Both the position numbers and the translations under genes were made by a program. Positions 37,736 through 45,924 of a DNA stretch of 64,000 bases are shown in pieces. The notes beneath the pieces are model-generated. The model saw only the letters and a list, made by a program, of their open reading frames with translations. It searched no databases and was not told where the DNA came from. The stretch is from Heminiphilus faecis (GTDB lineage Bacteria > Bacteroidota > Bacteroidia > Bacteroidales > Muribaculaceae). The stretch spans positions 1 to 64,000 of the forward strand of contig NZ_VSMC01000013.1 in assembly GCF_008728965.1 (NCBI RefSeq), read 5' to 3'. Numbering within the stretch: position 1 is the first letter of the stretch; each line of letters opens with the position of its first letter.

Positions 37736-40024
37736 TTACTTAAGTTTGGCTATGCGTTTTGGGTCGCCCACTATCCACAATATATCATCGGGACGAAATA
37801 CGGTACTGCCAGTAGGATGATCATAAGTACCGTCGGGATGCTGTATGGCCACGAGGAGCGCGCTATACTTGTCGCGTATCTGCGCAGAGGCCGAAGTCTG
37901 CCCGATAAGTGGCGACGTTTCAGACAGCTGTATATTCGTAAACTTCATGTCATTGACCGAACTGTCTATTACCGAGTCTGGATTAGCTTCAAGAATAGGC
38001 AGCAGTTTTTCAATCTGCTCGTCGGTGCCTATGACACCCACCACGTCGCCGGGAAACAGGCGCATGTTTCCGTTAGGCACCGCGATTGTGGTACCGGCAC
38101 GCTGTATACTGGCCACATTCACCCCATAACGGCGGCGCAGGTCGGAATCGACAAGACGCTCACCTACATAAGGATAATTGTACCCTACCTCAATATAGGC
38201 CATGTGCATGTCGCTCACAAGATTGTTGTTCTTACCGCTTCGCCGGAGCTCACGCTCGTTCAGATTGTTAAAAAACCTCGACTCGATGACCCTCATCTGT
38301 TTTTTAAGTCTTCCCGACCAAGCTCCTATAAGTATGAAGAATATCACAAAACCCACTATCCAGCCCACTCTCGCCGAGTGTATGACACTGAGAGTATATA
38401 TGATGAAACCAAGCGACAACACAGCCCTGAACACACCCATCACTATAAGCGGCACGTCAAAATGCGCATTGGCGGCGATAAGACGCTCACGCTCGGTCCT
38501 GCGAGAGGCCGGCATGGCAAGCGCCAGCAAGAAAGGCGACATCATCACCAAAGCAGTGGCGCTGCATATGAAACGTCCCCATGAGGGAGTCACCTCAAGC
38601 ATCCACGGAAGAAGATACTTGACACATACGAGTATTATGGCGATTATGACACTTGAATAAAGCAGAATACGCCACATATAACGCTTCAGCACCGACATCC
38701 ACAAAGCCTTTGTCTCACTCTCGGAGGAAGCCTTGTCGCTGTACCGGTCGATAAGGAAATGCCACCGCTCGGGCAGCACCCGCTCCACAATCTTGTAAAA
38801 CGGACCGGCCATGCGTATGAAGTAAGGCGTGGTAAAAGTCGTAATGACCGACACGGCAACCACTATCGGATATATGACAGGGTCAAGCACACCCAACGAC
38901 ATACCGAGCGAAGCGATGATAAACGCGAACTCTCCTATCTGAGTCAGCGAAAATCCCGACTCGATAGCTATTTTCAGCGACTGTCCGGTTATAAGCATAC
39001 CGAAAGTGCCGAACACAATCATGCCCACGACGACAACAGCAGAGAGTATGAGTATAGGCGAACTGTACTCTACGATGATATGCGGGTTCACCATCATGCC
39101 CACGGAGATAAAAAACACCGCTCCGAACAGGTCTTTGACCGGCGTTATCACCTGTTCTATACGCTCGGCGTAGCTTATGCCGGCTATTATCGACCCCATG
39201 ACAAATGCACCGAGTGCGAGCGAGAAACCGCAGTATACAGAAAACACAGCCATGCCGAAACACAAACCCACGGAAATAATAAGCAGTGTCTCGTTATTAA
39301 GATACCTGCGTATGGCATTAAGAAGCGACGGAAGCACATAAACACCGACAAGAAACCATATGACAAGGAAAAACACGAGCTTGCTTATGCTGAAAAGCAT
39401 CTCGGTACCCTCGACGCTCTTGTTGATAGCTATAGATGACAGTATGACCATCATCAATACCGCAAAAAGGTCCTCCACGATAAGCACGGCAAACACAAGC
39501 GAAGCGAACTTCTTCTGCCGCAGATTGAGATCGGTAAACGCCTTGATGATTATAGTGGTGGATGACATAGACAGCATGCCGCCGAGAAACAGGCTGTTCA
39601 TGTGCGAGAAGTGAAGCACATGTCCTATGGCAAATCCTGAAGCCATCATGCCGGTGACTATGACAAGCGCAGTGACTACTGCCGACCCGCCCACATTAAG
39701 CAGTTTCTTGAAACTGAACTCCAACCCGAGCGAAAAGAGCAGCACCACGATACCAAGTTGCGCCCAAAACTCAATATTGCTCTCGGTAGTCACCGAAGGG
39801 AGGTACTCGAAGTGTGGACTTGCCAGAAATCCGGCCACGATATATCCCAGTACCACAGGCTGCTTCATCCACTTGAACAGCACGGTGACCACAGCACCGA
39901 GTATTAGTATAAACGCAAGATCCGACACGAGATTCTCCACCTGTATGTCGGAAATAACCTCGGCAGTATCCGATGCAGCTCCTTCGGCGGCGGGAATCAA
40001 TGCCGATATAATAGATAGTATCAT
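37736..40024 (-). CDS. Cation:proton antiporter (CPA2/Kef-type) with two RCK-C domains
   Basis: The 762 aa have an N-terminal Na/H-exchanger-type domain of about 12-13 helices (residues about 25-415) containing LFSLGLEFSFKKL and GALVMGSI-like segments (seen as LALGAFVMGSIIAGI). A second, shorter membrane region follows at about 460-580. Two TrkA/RCK C-terminal domains close the protein (about 615-690, PNGNMRLFPGDVVGVIG; and about 695-762). No NAD-binding RCK-N domain is present. It is expected to exchange K+ or Na+ for H+ under ligand control. It lies 16 nt after the MgtC-like gene and 9 nt before the EamA gene. Confidence 0.9.
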   Translation of the reverse strand: MILSIISALIPAAEGAASDTAEVISDIQVENLVSDLAFILILGAVVTVLFKWMKQPVVLGYIVAGFLASPHFEYLPSVTTESNIEFWAQLGIVVLLFSLGLEFSFKKLLNVGGSAVVTALVIVTGMMASGFAIGHVLHFSHMNSLFLGGMLSMSSTTIIIKAFTDLNLRQKKFASLVFAVLIVEDLFAVLMMVILSSIAINKSVEGTEMLFSISKLVFFLVIWFLVGVYVLPSLLNAIRRYLNNETLLIISVGLCFGMAVFSVYCGFSLALGAFVMGSIIAGISYAERIEQVITPVKDLFGAVFFISVGMMVNPHIIVEYSSPILILSAVVVVGMIVFGTFGMLITGQSLKIAIESGFSLTQIGEFAFIIASLGMSLGVLDPVIYPIVVAVSVITTFTTPYFIRMAGPFYKIVERVLPERWHFLIDRYSDKASSESETKALWMSVLKRYMWRILLYSSVIIAIILVCVKYLLPWMLEVTPSWGRFICSATALVMMSPFLLALAMPASRRTERERLIAANAHFDVPLIVMGVFRAVLSLGFIIYTLSVIHSARVGWIVGFVIFFILIGAWSGRLKKQMRVIESRFFNNLNERELRRSGKNNNLVSDMHMAYIEVGYNYPYVGERLVDSDLRRRYGVNVASIQRAGTTIAVPNGNMRLFPGDVVGVIGTDEQIEKLLPILEANPDSVIDSSVNDMKFTNIQLSETSPLIGQTSASAQIRDKYSALLVAIQHPDGTYDHPTGSTVFRPDDILWIVGDPKRIAKLK

Positions 40025-40040
40025 CGTATGAAATCTCTTT

Positions 40041-40766
40041 TTATATGCTTACTTGATTGGCCATCGATATGGCGTCTGTAGGCTTGACCTGACGCAACTC
40101 GGAAAAAAGCTTAAGATAATTGGTGCTCTCGCGTATCAACACCACAAGATTGAGCCGTGTGACCGGCCCCGTATAGTCATACTCCACGTAAACATTGGTC
40201 AGATGCACTCCATGCCGCATGAGCACCTCCCGGTAGCCCTCTATATCCTCGGCTATGACCGACAGCTTGATCCTTATTATACGCGATTCGACCCCGACGT
40301 TTATACGATGCTCCCAGCGCTCGATAACGACAAGAATGAGCAATATGAGTCCGGTGGCTATGATAGACAGCAGATACAGGCCTACACCTACAGCCATGCC
40401 TATGGCTGCTATCATCCATATGCCGGCGGCAGTCGTAAGACCGCGCACCGAACCTTTCATCTGTATTATGGCTCCGGCACCGAGAAAACCGATACCTGTC
40501 ACAACCTGCGCGGCTATACGCCCCGGGTCGCCGTTTTTAAGTCCCATGTATTCCTGCGGGACATATATCGACAGAAGCATGGCGAGAGTGGCGCCCATTG
40601 ATATAAGAGCGAAAGTGCGCACACCGGCTATCTGTCCCTTGCGCTTGCGCTCAAAACCCACACAACACCCCAAGATAAGACTGAGACACAGCTTGAAAAT
40701 CGACGAAACCGTGTTGACTTCGATGGAGTTTATGTCCTCGATAACAGTTGTCCAGAGCCCGGCCAT
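40041..40766 (-). CDS. MgtC/SapB-family membrane protein
   Basis: The 241 aa carry the family core of about five helices with GCCVGFERKRKGQIAGVRT (about residues 32-50) and VVTGIGFLGAGAIIQMKG (about 88-106). An ACT-like cytoplasmic tail follows (about 150-235). MgtC proteins affect F-ATPase activity and Mg/phosphate homeostasis in pathogens; many homologues such as this one are uncharacterised. It lies between the coiled-coil gene (9 nt) and the antiporter gene (16 nt), which suggests a shared role in ion or envelope homeostasis. Confidence 0.9.
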   Translation of the reverse strand: MAGLWTTVIEDINSIEVNTVSSIFKLCLSLILGCCVGFERKRKGQIAGVRTFALISMGATLAMLLSIYVPQEYMGLKNGDPGRIAAQVVTGIGFLGAGAIIQMKGSVRGLTTAAGIWMIAAIGMAVGVGLYLLSIIATGLILLILVVIERWEHRINVGVESRIIRIKLSVIAEDIEGYREVLMRHGVHLTNVYVEYDYTGPVTRLNLVVLIRESTNYLKLFSELRQVKPTDAISMANQVSI

Positions 40767-40775
40767 AAAATGCTG

Positions 40776-41696
40776 TTATTTACGCAGTGTGAAACGACGC
40801 GAAGCCAGACGGAAATCATCGGCAAACAGCTCGACAAGATAGTCACCCGGAGTAAGAGTCGTGTTTACATCCCAATATATATGTATGCCGGGTATCTCCT
40901 CGCCGGAATACTCGATAGTCTTACGGGCCGTGCATTGCAGCGAGCCTCCTTCAAACGAAAACGAACCGCCGGCTCCGAGAAGCGAACCTTCAGGACTGAT
41001 TATGCGGAGGTATATCACTTTTTCACCCACAGGAGTGGAGTTGTTCTGCGGTATGGTAAACGACACATCAAGCTGGCGTGCCTTTGTCACGTTTTTCTCT
41101 ACCTTTCCGTTTTTCTTCAAGGCCACAAGGCTTACTCCCGTGACGTTGAGCTTCTCGGCAAGCGTCATGCGCTCCGACAGTACCTCGTTGCGCTTGGTCT
41201 CATTGGCCACACGGGTCGTCAGTTGCTGATTGCGCTGCTTAATCTCGGCATTTTCGGCTCTAAGTCCGGCATTTTCCTTGCCGAGCGAGTCTATCTGCGA
41301 CACATAGTGACGCAGGATATTTTTCAGGGTTCCTATCTCGTCCTGAAGCTGCTTTATACGCTGCGCGCTCTTCTGCTTCTCGGAATTAAGCTCCTGAAGG
41401 AGTTTTTCGACCTTGCTCTTCGCTGCGGCATACTTGGTTACGAGCGAGTCGTTGACAAGGAGTTGCGACTGGTTTTCATACTGCGCATACTCCGTATTAA
41501 GTGCCTGATACTCATTGGCGAGCTGAAGCTGCTCGTTGGTGAGCTGCAACTGCTCGTTGGCAAGCGTGGCCTCTTCGACTTTCTTGTTCATAGTAGTCGC
41601 TGTAAATACAAACGCGAGTATCGCTATAAGCAGCAACGCACCTAAAACTATGACTCCGATAAAAAGTTTTTTTGAATTCTTTGTATTATCTTCCAT
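40776..41696 (-). CDS. Membrane-anchored coiled-coil protein with Ig-like C-terminus
   Basis: The 306 aa have a short polar N-terminus and one membrane helix (about residues 10-32). A long coiled coil follows (about 35-185) with an internal repeat (LANEQLQLTNEQLQLANEYQ), and a beta-rich C-terminal domain (about 195-306) contains VSFTIPQNNS and GIHIYWDV. The topology suggests an inner-membrane protein with a periplasmic rod and a beta-sandwich tip. The family is unnamed but resembles hypothetical proteins seen across Bacteroidales. It is the first gene of the operon with MgtC-like, antiporter and EamA genes; a TAAATTTG element lies 20 nt upstream. Confidence 0.75.
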   Translation of the reverse strand: MEDNTKNSKKLFIGVIVLGALLLIAILAFVFTATTMNKKVEEATLANEQLQLTNEQLQLANEYQALNTEYAQYENQSQLLVNDSLVTKYAAAKSKVEKLLQELNSEKQKSAQRIKQLQDEIGTLKNILRHYVSQIDSLGKENAGLRAENAEIKQRNQQLTTRVANETKRNEVLSERMTLAEKLNVTGVSLVALKKNGKVEKNVTKARQLDVSFTIPQNNSTPVGEKVIYLRIISPEGSLLGAGGSFSFEGGSLQCTARKTIEYSGEEIPGIHIYWDVNTTLTPGDYLVELFADDFRLASRRFTLRK

Positions 41697-41716
41697 ATCA
41701 TACGCAATTTAAGCCA

Positions 41717-41724
41717 CAAATTTA
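41717..41724 (-). promoter_or_regulatory. -7 promoter element of the coiled-coil/ion operon
   Basis: Minus-strand TAAATTTG matches TAnnTTTG and ends 20 nt upstream of the ATG at 41696. TTTG motifs are frequent in this AT-rich stretch, but none is at the ideal 20-nt spacing. Confidence 0.4.
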
Positions 41725-41775
41725 CAAAATTTCTACAAATTATCAGACATGCAGCTTAATATACCTCATTTATCA

Positions 41776-42429
41776 TCAGTACTCCATGCGCTGGAAGCGT
41801 CGGCTCCTGCGCCCCATCATCAGCATCGACGACATCATGTAGCGCTCAAACTCGAGACGGTAGTCTTCGAGGCAGTCGACGGCAACGCGCCTGTTATTGA
41901 GCAGGTACGTGTCGTAAGTGGGGATGTGGCCGGTGATGAAGTCTACACCCACATGGTGGTAATCGGCCAGACCCTGAAGGAAAGAGGTGTCGCGGAGCAT
42001 GAGCGGACGCCAAGCCTCAATCATGTCCCAGTCGTTGCACACCTCCTGACCCGGATAGCTGAGCGAGTGACTGCGGCGGTAACCCGGCAAGGCCTTGTAG
42101 TAGTCGGCGGTGACGGGGGACGAGGGTGCAGGAGCAGCGGGGGCGGTGGATTCAGTGGGTTTTATAGGACTAATTGGTCTAATTGGACTAATAGGTCTAA
42201 TAGAGGTCGAGAGGGCTTTCTGACGGCGGCGTTCGCGGGCCCGGGCGTTGACACGCTTGCGGCGGTCGATGACGGCCTTGGCGAAGAGAAAGCCCATCAT
42301 AGAGGCGGGGTCGAGGTCGACGGGCATGGTGTCGGTATTCTGATAGTGGCGGATGGCCTCGGTGAGACGGGCCTGACTGCGGGCGTCGAGGTGTGAGATG
42401 GCCTCGCTCCATTCTTGGTCAAATTTCAT
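41776..42429 (-). CDS. Hypothetical protein with in-frame Ile-Pro-rich repeat (DUF6291/DUF7833-like parts)
   Basis: The 217 aa fall into three parts. An N-terminal helical domain (1-68) with HLDARSQARLTEAIRHYQ and MMGFLFAKAVIDRRKR resembles DUF6291 proteins. A linker (about 75-105) reads IRPISPIRPISPIKP and then is Ala/Pro-rich. A C-terminal helical domain (about 110-217) contains DWDMIEAWRPLMLRDTSFL. Proteins of this kind occur near Bacteroidota phage or mobile-element replication genes, but no such genes adjoin here, so the function is unknown. The Ile-Pro linker is encoded by a copy of a dispersed DNA repeat. Confidence 0.55.
   Translation of the reverse strand: MKFDQEWSEAISHLDARSQARLTEAIRHYQNTDTMPVDLDPASMMGFLFAKAVIDRRKRVNARARERRRQKALSTSIRPISPIRPISPIKPTESTAPAAPAPSSPVTADYYKALPGYRRSHSLSYPGQEVCNDWDMIEAWRPLMLRDTSFLQGLADYHHVGVDFITGHIPTYDTYLLNNRRVAVDCLEDYRLEFERYMMSSMLMMGRRSRRFQRMEY
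42165..42203. repeat. Dispersed TAATTGGTC-type repeat, copy 2, inside a gene
   Basis: Four 9-nt units alternate GGACTAATT / GGTCTAATT and the variants GGACTAATA / GGTCTAATA. On the coding strand they give the Ile-Arg-Pro-Ile-Ser-Pro linker of the 217-aa protein. The 9-nt unit preserves the frame. Confidence 0.6.
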
Positions 42430-42538
42430 AGCACGGCGGGATTTATGGGTGTGTTTTCAACCACAAAGATAATACACGCGAGGACCCTATTTATGCACAA
42501 TCGGGCGTAAAGGGCAGTTTTAACACTTACAGGGGGGC

Positions 42539-42570
42539 AATTAGACTAATTGGTCTAATTAGGCTAATAA
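42539..42570. repeat. Dispersed TAATTGGTC-type repeat, copy 3
   Basis: An intergenic copy containing ATTAGACTAATTGGTCTAAT, which is an inverted repeat (ATTAGAC / GTCTAAT, 6-nt centre), followed by TAGGCTAATAA. It lies between the 217-aa gene and the tsf terminator. Confidence 0.6.
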
Positions 42571-42605
42571 GCGTGGTTGTGGGGCTGCGGTGTGCATCCA
42601 TAAAA

Positions 42606-42643
42606 GAGTGAGGGTCACAACGGAAATTACCATTGTGACCCTC
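42606..42643 (-). terminator. Terminator of the rplM-rpsI-rpsB-tsf operon
   Basis: GAGGGTCACAA at 42610-42620 pairs with TTGTGACCCTC at 42633-42643. On the minus strand it lies 28 nt after the tsf stop and is followed by a short T-run (CTTTTA). Confidence 0.75.
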
Positions 42644-42671
42644 TATAAAAAATGTTATGACTATCTTGTGA

Positions 42672-43664
42672 TTAGTCTTGGTTGAGATTGACACGCTTGA
42701 AGTCAACAGCGACAAGACCTTTCTGCACGCTGTCAAGATACTGTCCTACAGTCACTTTCTCATCCTGAACGAACTCCTGCTCCATAAGGCAAGATTCCTT
42801 GAAGAACTTGTTGAGACGTCCCTGTGCGATGTTCTGTATCATCTGCTCGGGAAGGTTTGCAGCCTTAGCTTCTGCAGTTTCCTTAGCTATGACGCGAGCC
42901 TTGGCAGCCTCATCTTCGGAAAGCCAACCCTTGGCGATATTGGACTCGATGTGAGCTTCGCTGTCAACGAGGTTGGGGTTTATGCCGGCTTTCTTGAGAG
43001 CCGCTTCAACAGCTTTCTTAACCTGCTCTTCCTTGGTCTTCTCGACAGCTACGCTGTACTCTGCATCCTTAACGGCCTGCGGTACGCTTTCACGGTTGAG
43101 AGCCACGGGGTTCATAGAAGCTACCTGCATGGCAACCTCACGACCCACTTTCTCATCAAGGCCTTCAACGTTGAAACCTACGATAGTAGCGAGTTTCTTA
43201 TTGAAGTGGTTGTAAGCGGCGGTATTGGGAGCCACGACAACTTCGTAAGCGCTGATTTCGGTCTTTTCACCGGTCTTGCCACCCTCTTCGATTACAAGAG
43301 CCTCAACTGTCTGGCCATCAATAACGAGAGCCTTTAGCTCATCAAGAGTCTTGACTTCAGCAGCTACCGCAGCATCAAGAAGTTTTTCGGTAAGACCGAC
43401 GAAACCTGCGTTCTGAGCCACGAAGTCAGTCTCACAGTTAAGAGCCACGATAGCGGCAAACTTGCCGGTGCTCTTGGCGAGCACACAGCCTTCAGCAGCT
43501 TTACGGTCTTCACGCTTTGCTGCCACGGCCTGTCCTTTCTTGCGGAGTATCTCGACTGCGGCCTGAATGTCACCGTCGGTCTCGGCAAGAGCTTTTTTGC
43601 AGTCCATCAAACCGGCGCTTGTGAGAGCGCGAAGCTTGGTGATATCTGCCATTGTTACTGCCAT
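42672..43664 (-). CDS. tsf: Elongation factor Ts
   Basis: The guanine-nucleotide exchange factor for EF-Tu. The 330 aa contain an N-terminal UBA-like domain (ITKLRALTSAGLMDCKKAL, about residues 7-25), the conserved NCETDFVAQN (about 75-84), and two dimerisation-type repeats. It is longer than the E. coli protein (about 283 aa), as is usual in Bacteroidota. It lies 43 nt after rpsB and is the last gene of its operon. Confidence 0.97.
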   Translation of the reverse strand: MAVTMADITKLRALTSAGLMDCKKALAETDGDIQAAVEILRKKGQAVAAKREDRKAAEGCVLAKSTGKFAAIVALNCETDFVAQNAGFVGLTEKLLDAAVAAEVKTLDELKALVIDGQTVEALVIEEGGKTGEKTEISAYEVVVAPNTAAYNHFNKKLATIVGFNVEGLDEKVGREVAMQVASMNPVALNRESVPQAVKDAEYSVAVEKTKEEQVKKAVEAALKKAGINPNLVDSEAHIESNIAKGWLSEDEAAKARVIAKETAEAKAANLPEQMIQNIAQGRLNKFFKESCLMEQEFVQDEKVTVGQYLDSVQKGLVAVDFKRVNLNQD

Positions 43665-43707
43665 ATAGTAATAGTTTTATTGCTTGTTAATAAAATGTTT
43701 TCAAGGC

Positions 43708-44541
43708 TTAAGCCTCAGCTGCGGGAGCCTCCTCAGCTGCGGGAGCTTCAGCAGGCGCAGCTTCTTCGTTACGGCGGTTTACGCGGCGACGGCCACCCTT
43801 GGCGGGAGCGCCTTCCTCATCGCCTTCGGCGGCGGGAGCGTCAACCTTTTCAGCCTTACGTTCTTCAAGACCTTCGGCCATAGCCTTAACCACGGTGTCG
43901 AGGATGATCTCGATAGACTTCGATGCGTCGTCGTTGGCGGGGATCACGAAATCGATGTTGGTGGGGTCAGAATTGGTATCCACCATTGCGAATACGGGTA
44001 TGCCAAGACGGTTGGCTTCAGCAACTGCGATGCGCTCTTTAAGAACGTCAACGACAAAAAGAGCCGAGGGAAGACGGTTAAGGTCGGCGATAGAGCCGAG
44101 AGTCTTCTCAAGTTTGGCACGTTGACGCGAAATCTGGAGCTTCTCGCGCTTCGAAAGATTATCGAAAGTACCGTCCTTAGTCATCTTGTCGATCGACGCC
44201 ATCTTCTTCACGGCCTTGCGGATAGTGGGGAAGTTGGTAAGCATACCACCGGGCCAGCGCTCGATAACGTAGGGCATGTTGATGGATGAAGCCTTGTCGG
44301 CTACAACTTGTTTGGCCTGTTTTTTAGTGGCAACGAAGAGTACCTTCTTGCCGGATTTTGCTATGCTCTTGAGAGCAGCAGCGGCCTCGTCGACCTTAGC
44401 GGCGGTCTTGTAGAGGTCTATGATGTGGATACCGTTGCGCTCCATAAATATATAGGGCGCCATAGCAGGATTCCATTTTCTCTTGAGGTGACCGAAATGG
44501 CAACCTGCTTCCAAAAGTTGGTCAAATGTAGGTGTTGACAT
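43708..44541 (-). CDS. rpsB: 30S ribosomal protein S2
   Basis: The 277 aa have the standard S2 core: FDQLLEAGCHFGHLKRKWNP at the start, then VIERWPGGMLTNF, and NRLGIPVFAMVDTNSDP. The C-terminal extension (about 230-277) is low-complexity, Ala/Glu/Pro/Arg-rich and absent from E. coli S2; such tails are common in the phylum. It lies 132 nt downstream of rpsI, the longest gap inside this operon, so a leader or extra promoter may sit there, but no full consensus was found. Confidence 0.97.
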   Translation of the reverse strand: MSTPTFDQLLEAGCHFGHLKRKWNPAMAPYIFMERNGIHIIDLYKTAAKVDEAAAALKSIAKSGKKVLFVATKKQAKQVVADKASSINMPYVIERWPGGMLTNFPTIRKAVKKMASIDKMTKDGTFDNLSKREKLQISRQRAKLEKTLGSIADLNRLPSALFVVDVLKERIAVAEANRLGIPVFAMVDTNSDPTNIDFVIPANDDASKSIEIILDTVVKAMAEGLEERKAEKVDAPAAEGDEEGAPAKGGRRRVNRRNEEAAPAEAPAAEEAPAAEA

Positions 44542-44673
44542 TGTCTGTTTAAAAAGTTGTTTACGTTCTTCTGATAATTACAATCTCGAGGTAGGGAACG
44601 TGTCCATCTTCGGGATTTAGATACTAAACACAATATATCGACGACTGCCGCACAAACTGCAGCAACCGCAATA

Positions 44674-45060
44674 TTAACGCTTGGAGAACTGGAAGCGCTT
44701 GCGGGCTTTGGGCTGACCGGGCTTTTTACGCTCTACGGCACGCGGGTCGCGGGTCATGAAGCCTTCCACGCGGAGAGCGTGCTTGTCCTCGGGGTTGATT
44801 TTAACCAAAGCGCGGGCGATAGCCAGACGCAAAGCCTCGGCCTGACCTTTGTAACCGCCACCGTCGAGATTGACATTGATGTCATACTTGCCGGCTGCGT
44901 CAAGGGTGTTGAGAGGCTGCTTAACAATGTACTGAAGTATGGAAGAGGGGAAATATACTTCCAAGGGGCGCTTGTTGATAGTGATCACGCCGGTGCCTTC
45001 ACCTACGATTACGCGAGCGATGGCGGCCTTACGACGGCCTACTGCATTTACCTTTTCCAT
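44674..45060 (-). CDS. rpsI: 30S ribosomal protein S9
   Basis: The 128 aa include the family signature GGGYKGQAEALRLAIARAL (about residues 67-85) and the basic C-terminal tail ending KARKRFQFSKR, which reaches the P-site tRNA. It starts 5 nt after rplM, consistent with the universal rplM-rpsI pair. Confidence 0.97.
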   Translation of the reverse strand: MEKVNAVGRRKAAIARVIVGEGTGVITINKRPLEVYFPSSILQYIVKQPLNTLDAAGKYDINVNLDGGGYKGQAEALRLAIARALVKINPEDKHALRVEGFMTRDPRAVERKKPGQPKARKRFQFSKR

Positions 45061-45065
45061 AATTC

Positions 45066-45545
45066 TTATTTAATAGTGTTGATGTCGATTACTTTGGGGT
45101 TCTGAGCGGCATGAGGATGCTCGGGACCGTTGTATACATGCACGTTCTCGATTATGCTACGACCGAGACGGTTCTTGGGAAGCATGCCCTTGAGCACTTT
45201 AGTGTAAAGAGGGTTGTAACCTGCTTTTACGTGCTTGTTGAACGACTTCTTCAAAAGAAGTTCGGGAGTCGATACGCGCTGTCCGCCGGGATAACCGGTA
45301 TAGCGGAGATATTCGCGGTCGGTCCACTTGTTGCCGGTAAGGCGCACCTTGTCGGCATTGATGATAATCACATGATCGCCACACTCAACAAAGGGAGAGT
45401 AAGTGGGCTTGTTTTTGCCTCTCAGGATGTAGGCAACAACTGAACAGAGACGGCCGAGCACTTGGTCGGTAGCATCGATGACTACCCACTCACGGTCGCA
45501 GCTCTGCTCGTTGGGAGTAAGAGTTTTGTAGCTTAAAGTATCCAC
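45066..45545 (-). CDS. rplM: 50S ribosomal protein L13
   Basis: The 159 aa contain WVVIDATDQVLGRLCSVVAY, GDHVIIINADKVRLTGNK and KGMLPKNRLGR, all typical of L13. It is the first gene of the rplM-rpsI-rpsB-tsf operon. A perfect promoter lies about 110 nt upstream, leaving a leader of around 100 nt that could carry feedback control. Confidence 0.97.
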   Translation of the reverse strand: MDTLSYKTLTPNEQSCDREWVVIDATDQVLGRLCSVVAYILRGKNKPTYSPFVECGDHVIIINADKVRLTGNKWTDREYLRYTGYPGGQRVSTPELLLKKSFNKHVKAGYNPLYTKVLKGMLPKNRLGRSIIENVHVYNGPEHPHAAQNPKVIDINTIK

Positions 45546-45655
45546 GTTAAATGTTTAATTAATAGTTTACTAAGCGATTGACACCACAGCTTTCATTCGG
45601 CCAAAAATGTCGGCGGAGCATCAATCAGATCATTAATTTGGACATAATCGGTGCG

Positions 45656-45687
45656 CAAAGGTACGACTTTTTTCCCTGTCAGCCAAA
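45656..45687 (-). promoter_or_regulatory. Bacteroidota-type promoter of rplM operon
   Basis: On the minus strand TTTG (45687-45684) is followed after exactly 20 nt by TACCTTTG (45663-45656), matching TTTG-N20-TAnnTTTG. The predicted start is near 45649. Confidence 0.85.
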
Positions 45688-45830
45688 TAATTTTAATTTT
45701 TCACTGTGTTTTCCGTTTTCAGCATCACCATCGCTGAATTATTTCACTAATAACTGAATCATACTAAACGTGCGATTGCATATGCCCGAATTTATATCGC
45801 ACTATTACATGGCGGCGTCTTATTTTTTAC

Positions 45831-45838
45831 TAAATTTG
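45831..45838 (+). promoter_or_regulatory. -7 promoter element of the first esterase gene
   Basis: TAAATTTG matches TAnnTTTG, 86 nt upstream of the ATG at 45925. The -33 region (around 45807) shows no TTTG. Confidence 0.4.
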
Positions 45839-45924
45839 CAATCGACATCTTAACACCCGCTCTGACAATGTATAAAACCACATTCAAAGTCACCTACACC
45901 AATCATATATAAAACATCAAGACC

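Larger units (their letters stand above)
45546..45924. other. Divergent promoter region between rplM and the esterase operon
   Basis: No gene. It holds the rplM promoter (45656-45687, minus) with its leader of about 100 nt, and a TAAATTTG -7 element on plus at 45831-45838. The rest is AT-rich with no further structure that I can support. Confidence 0.6.

Noticed and set aside
43708-43860. Low-complexity Ala/Glu/Pro tail of S2 as a frameshift artefact
   Set aside because: The frame is uninterrupted and such tails are common in Bacteroidota ribosomal proteins; treated as a normal extension.
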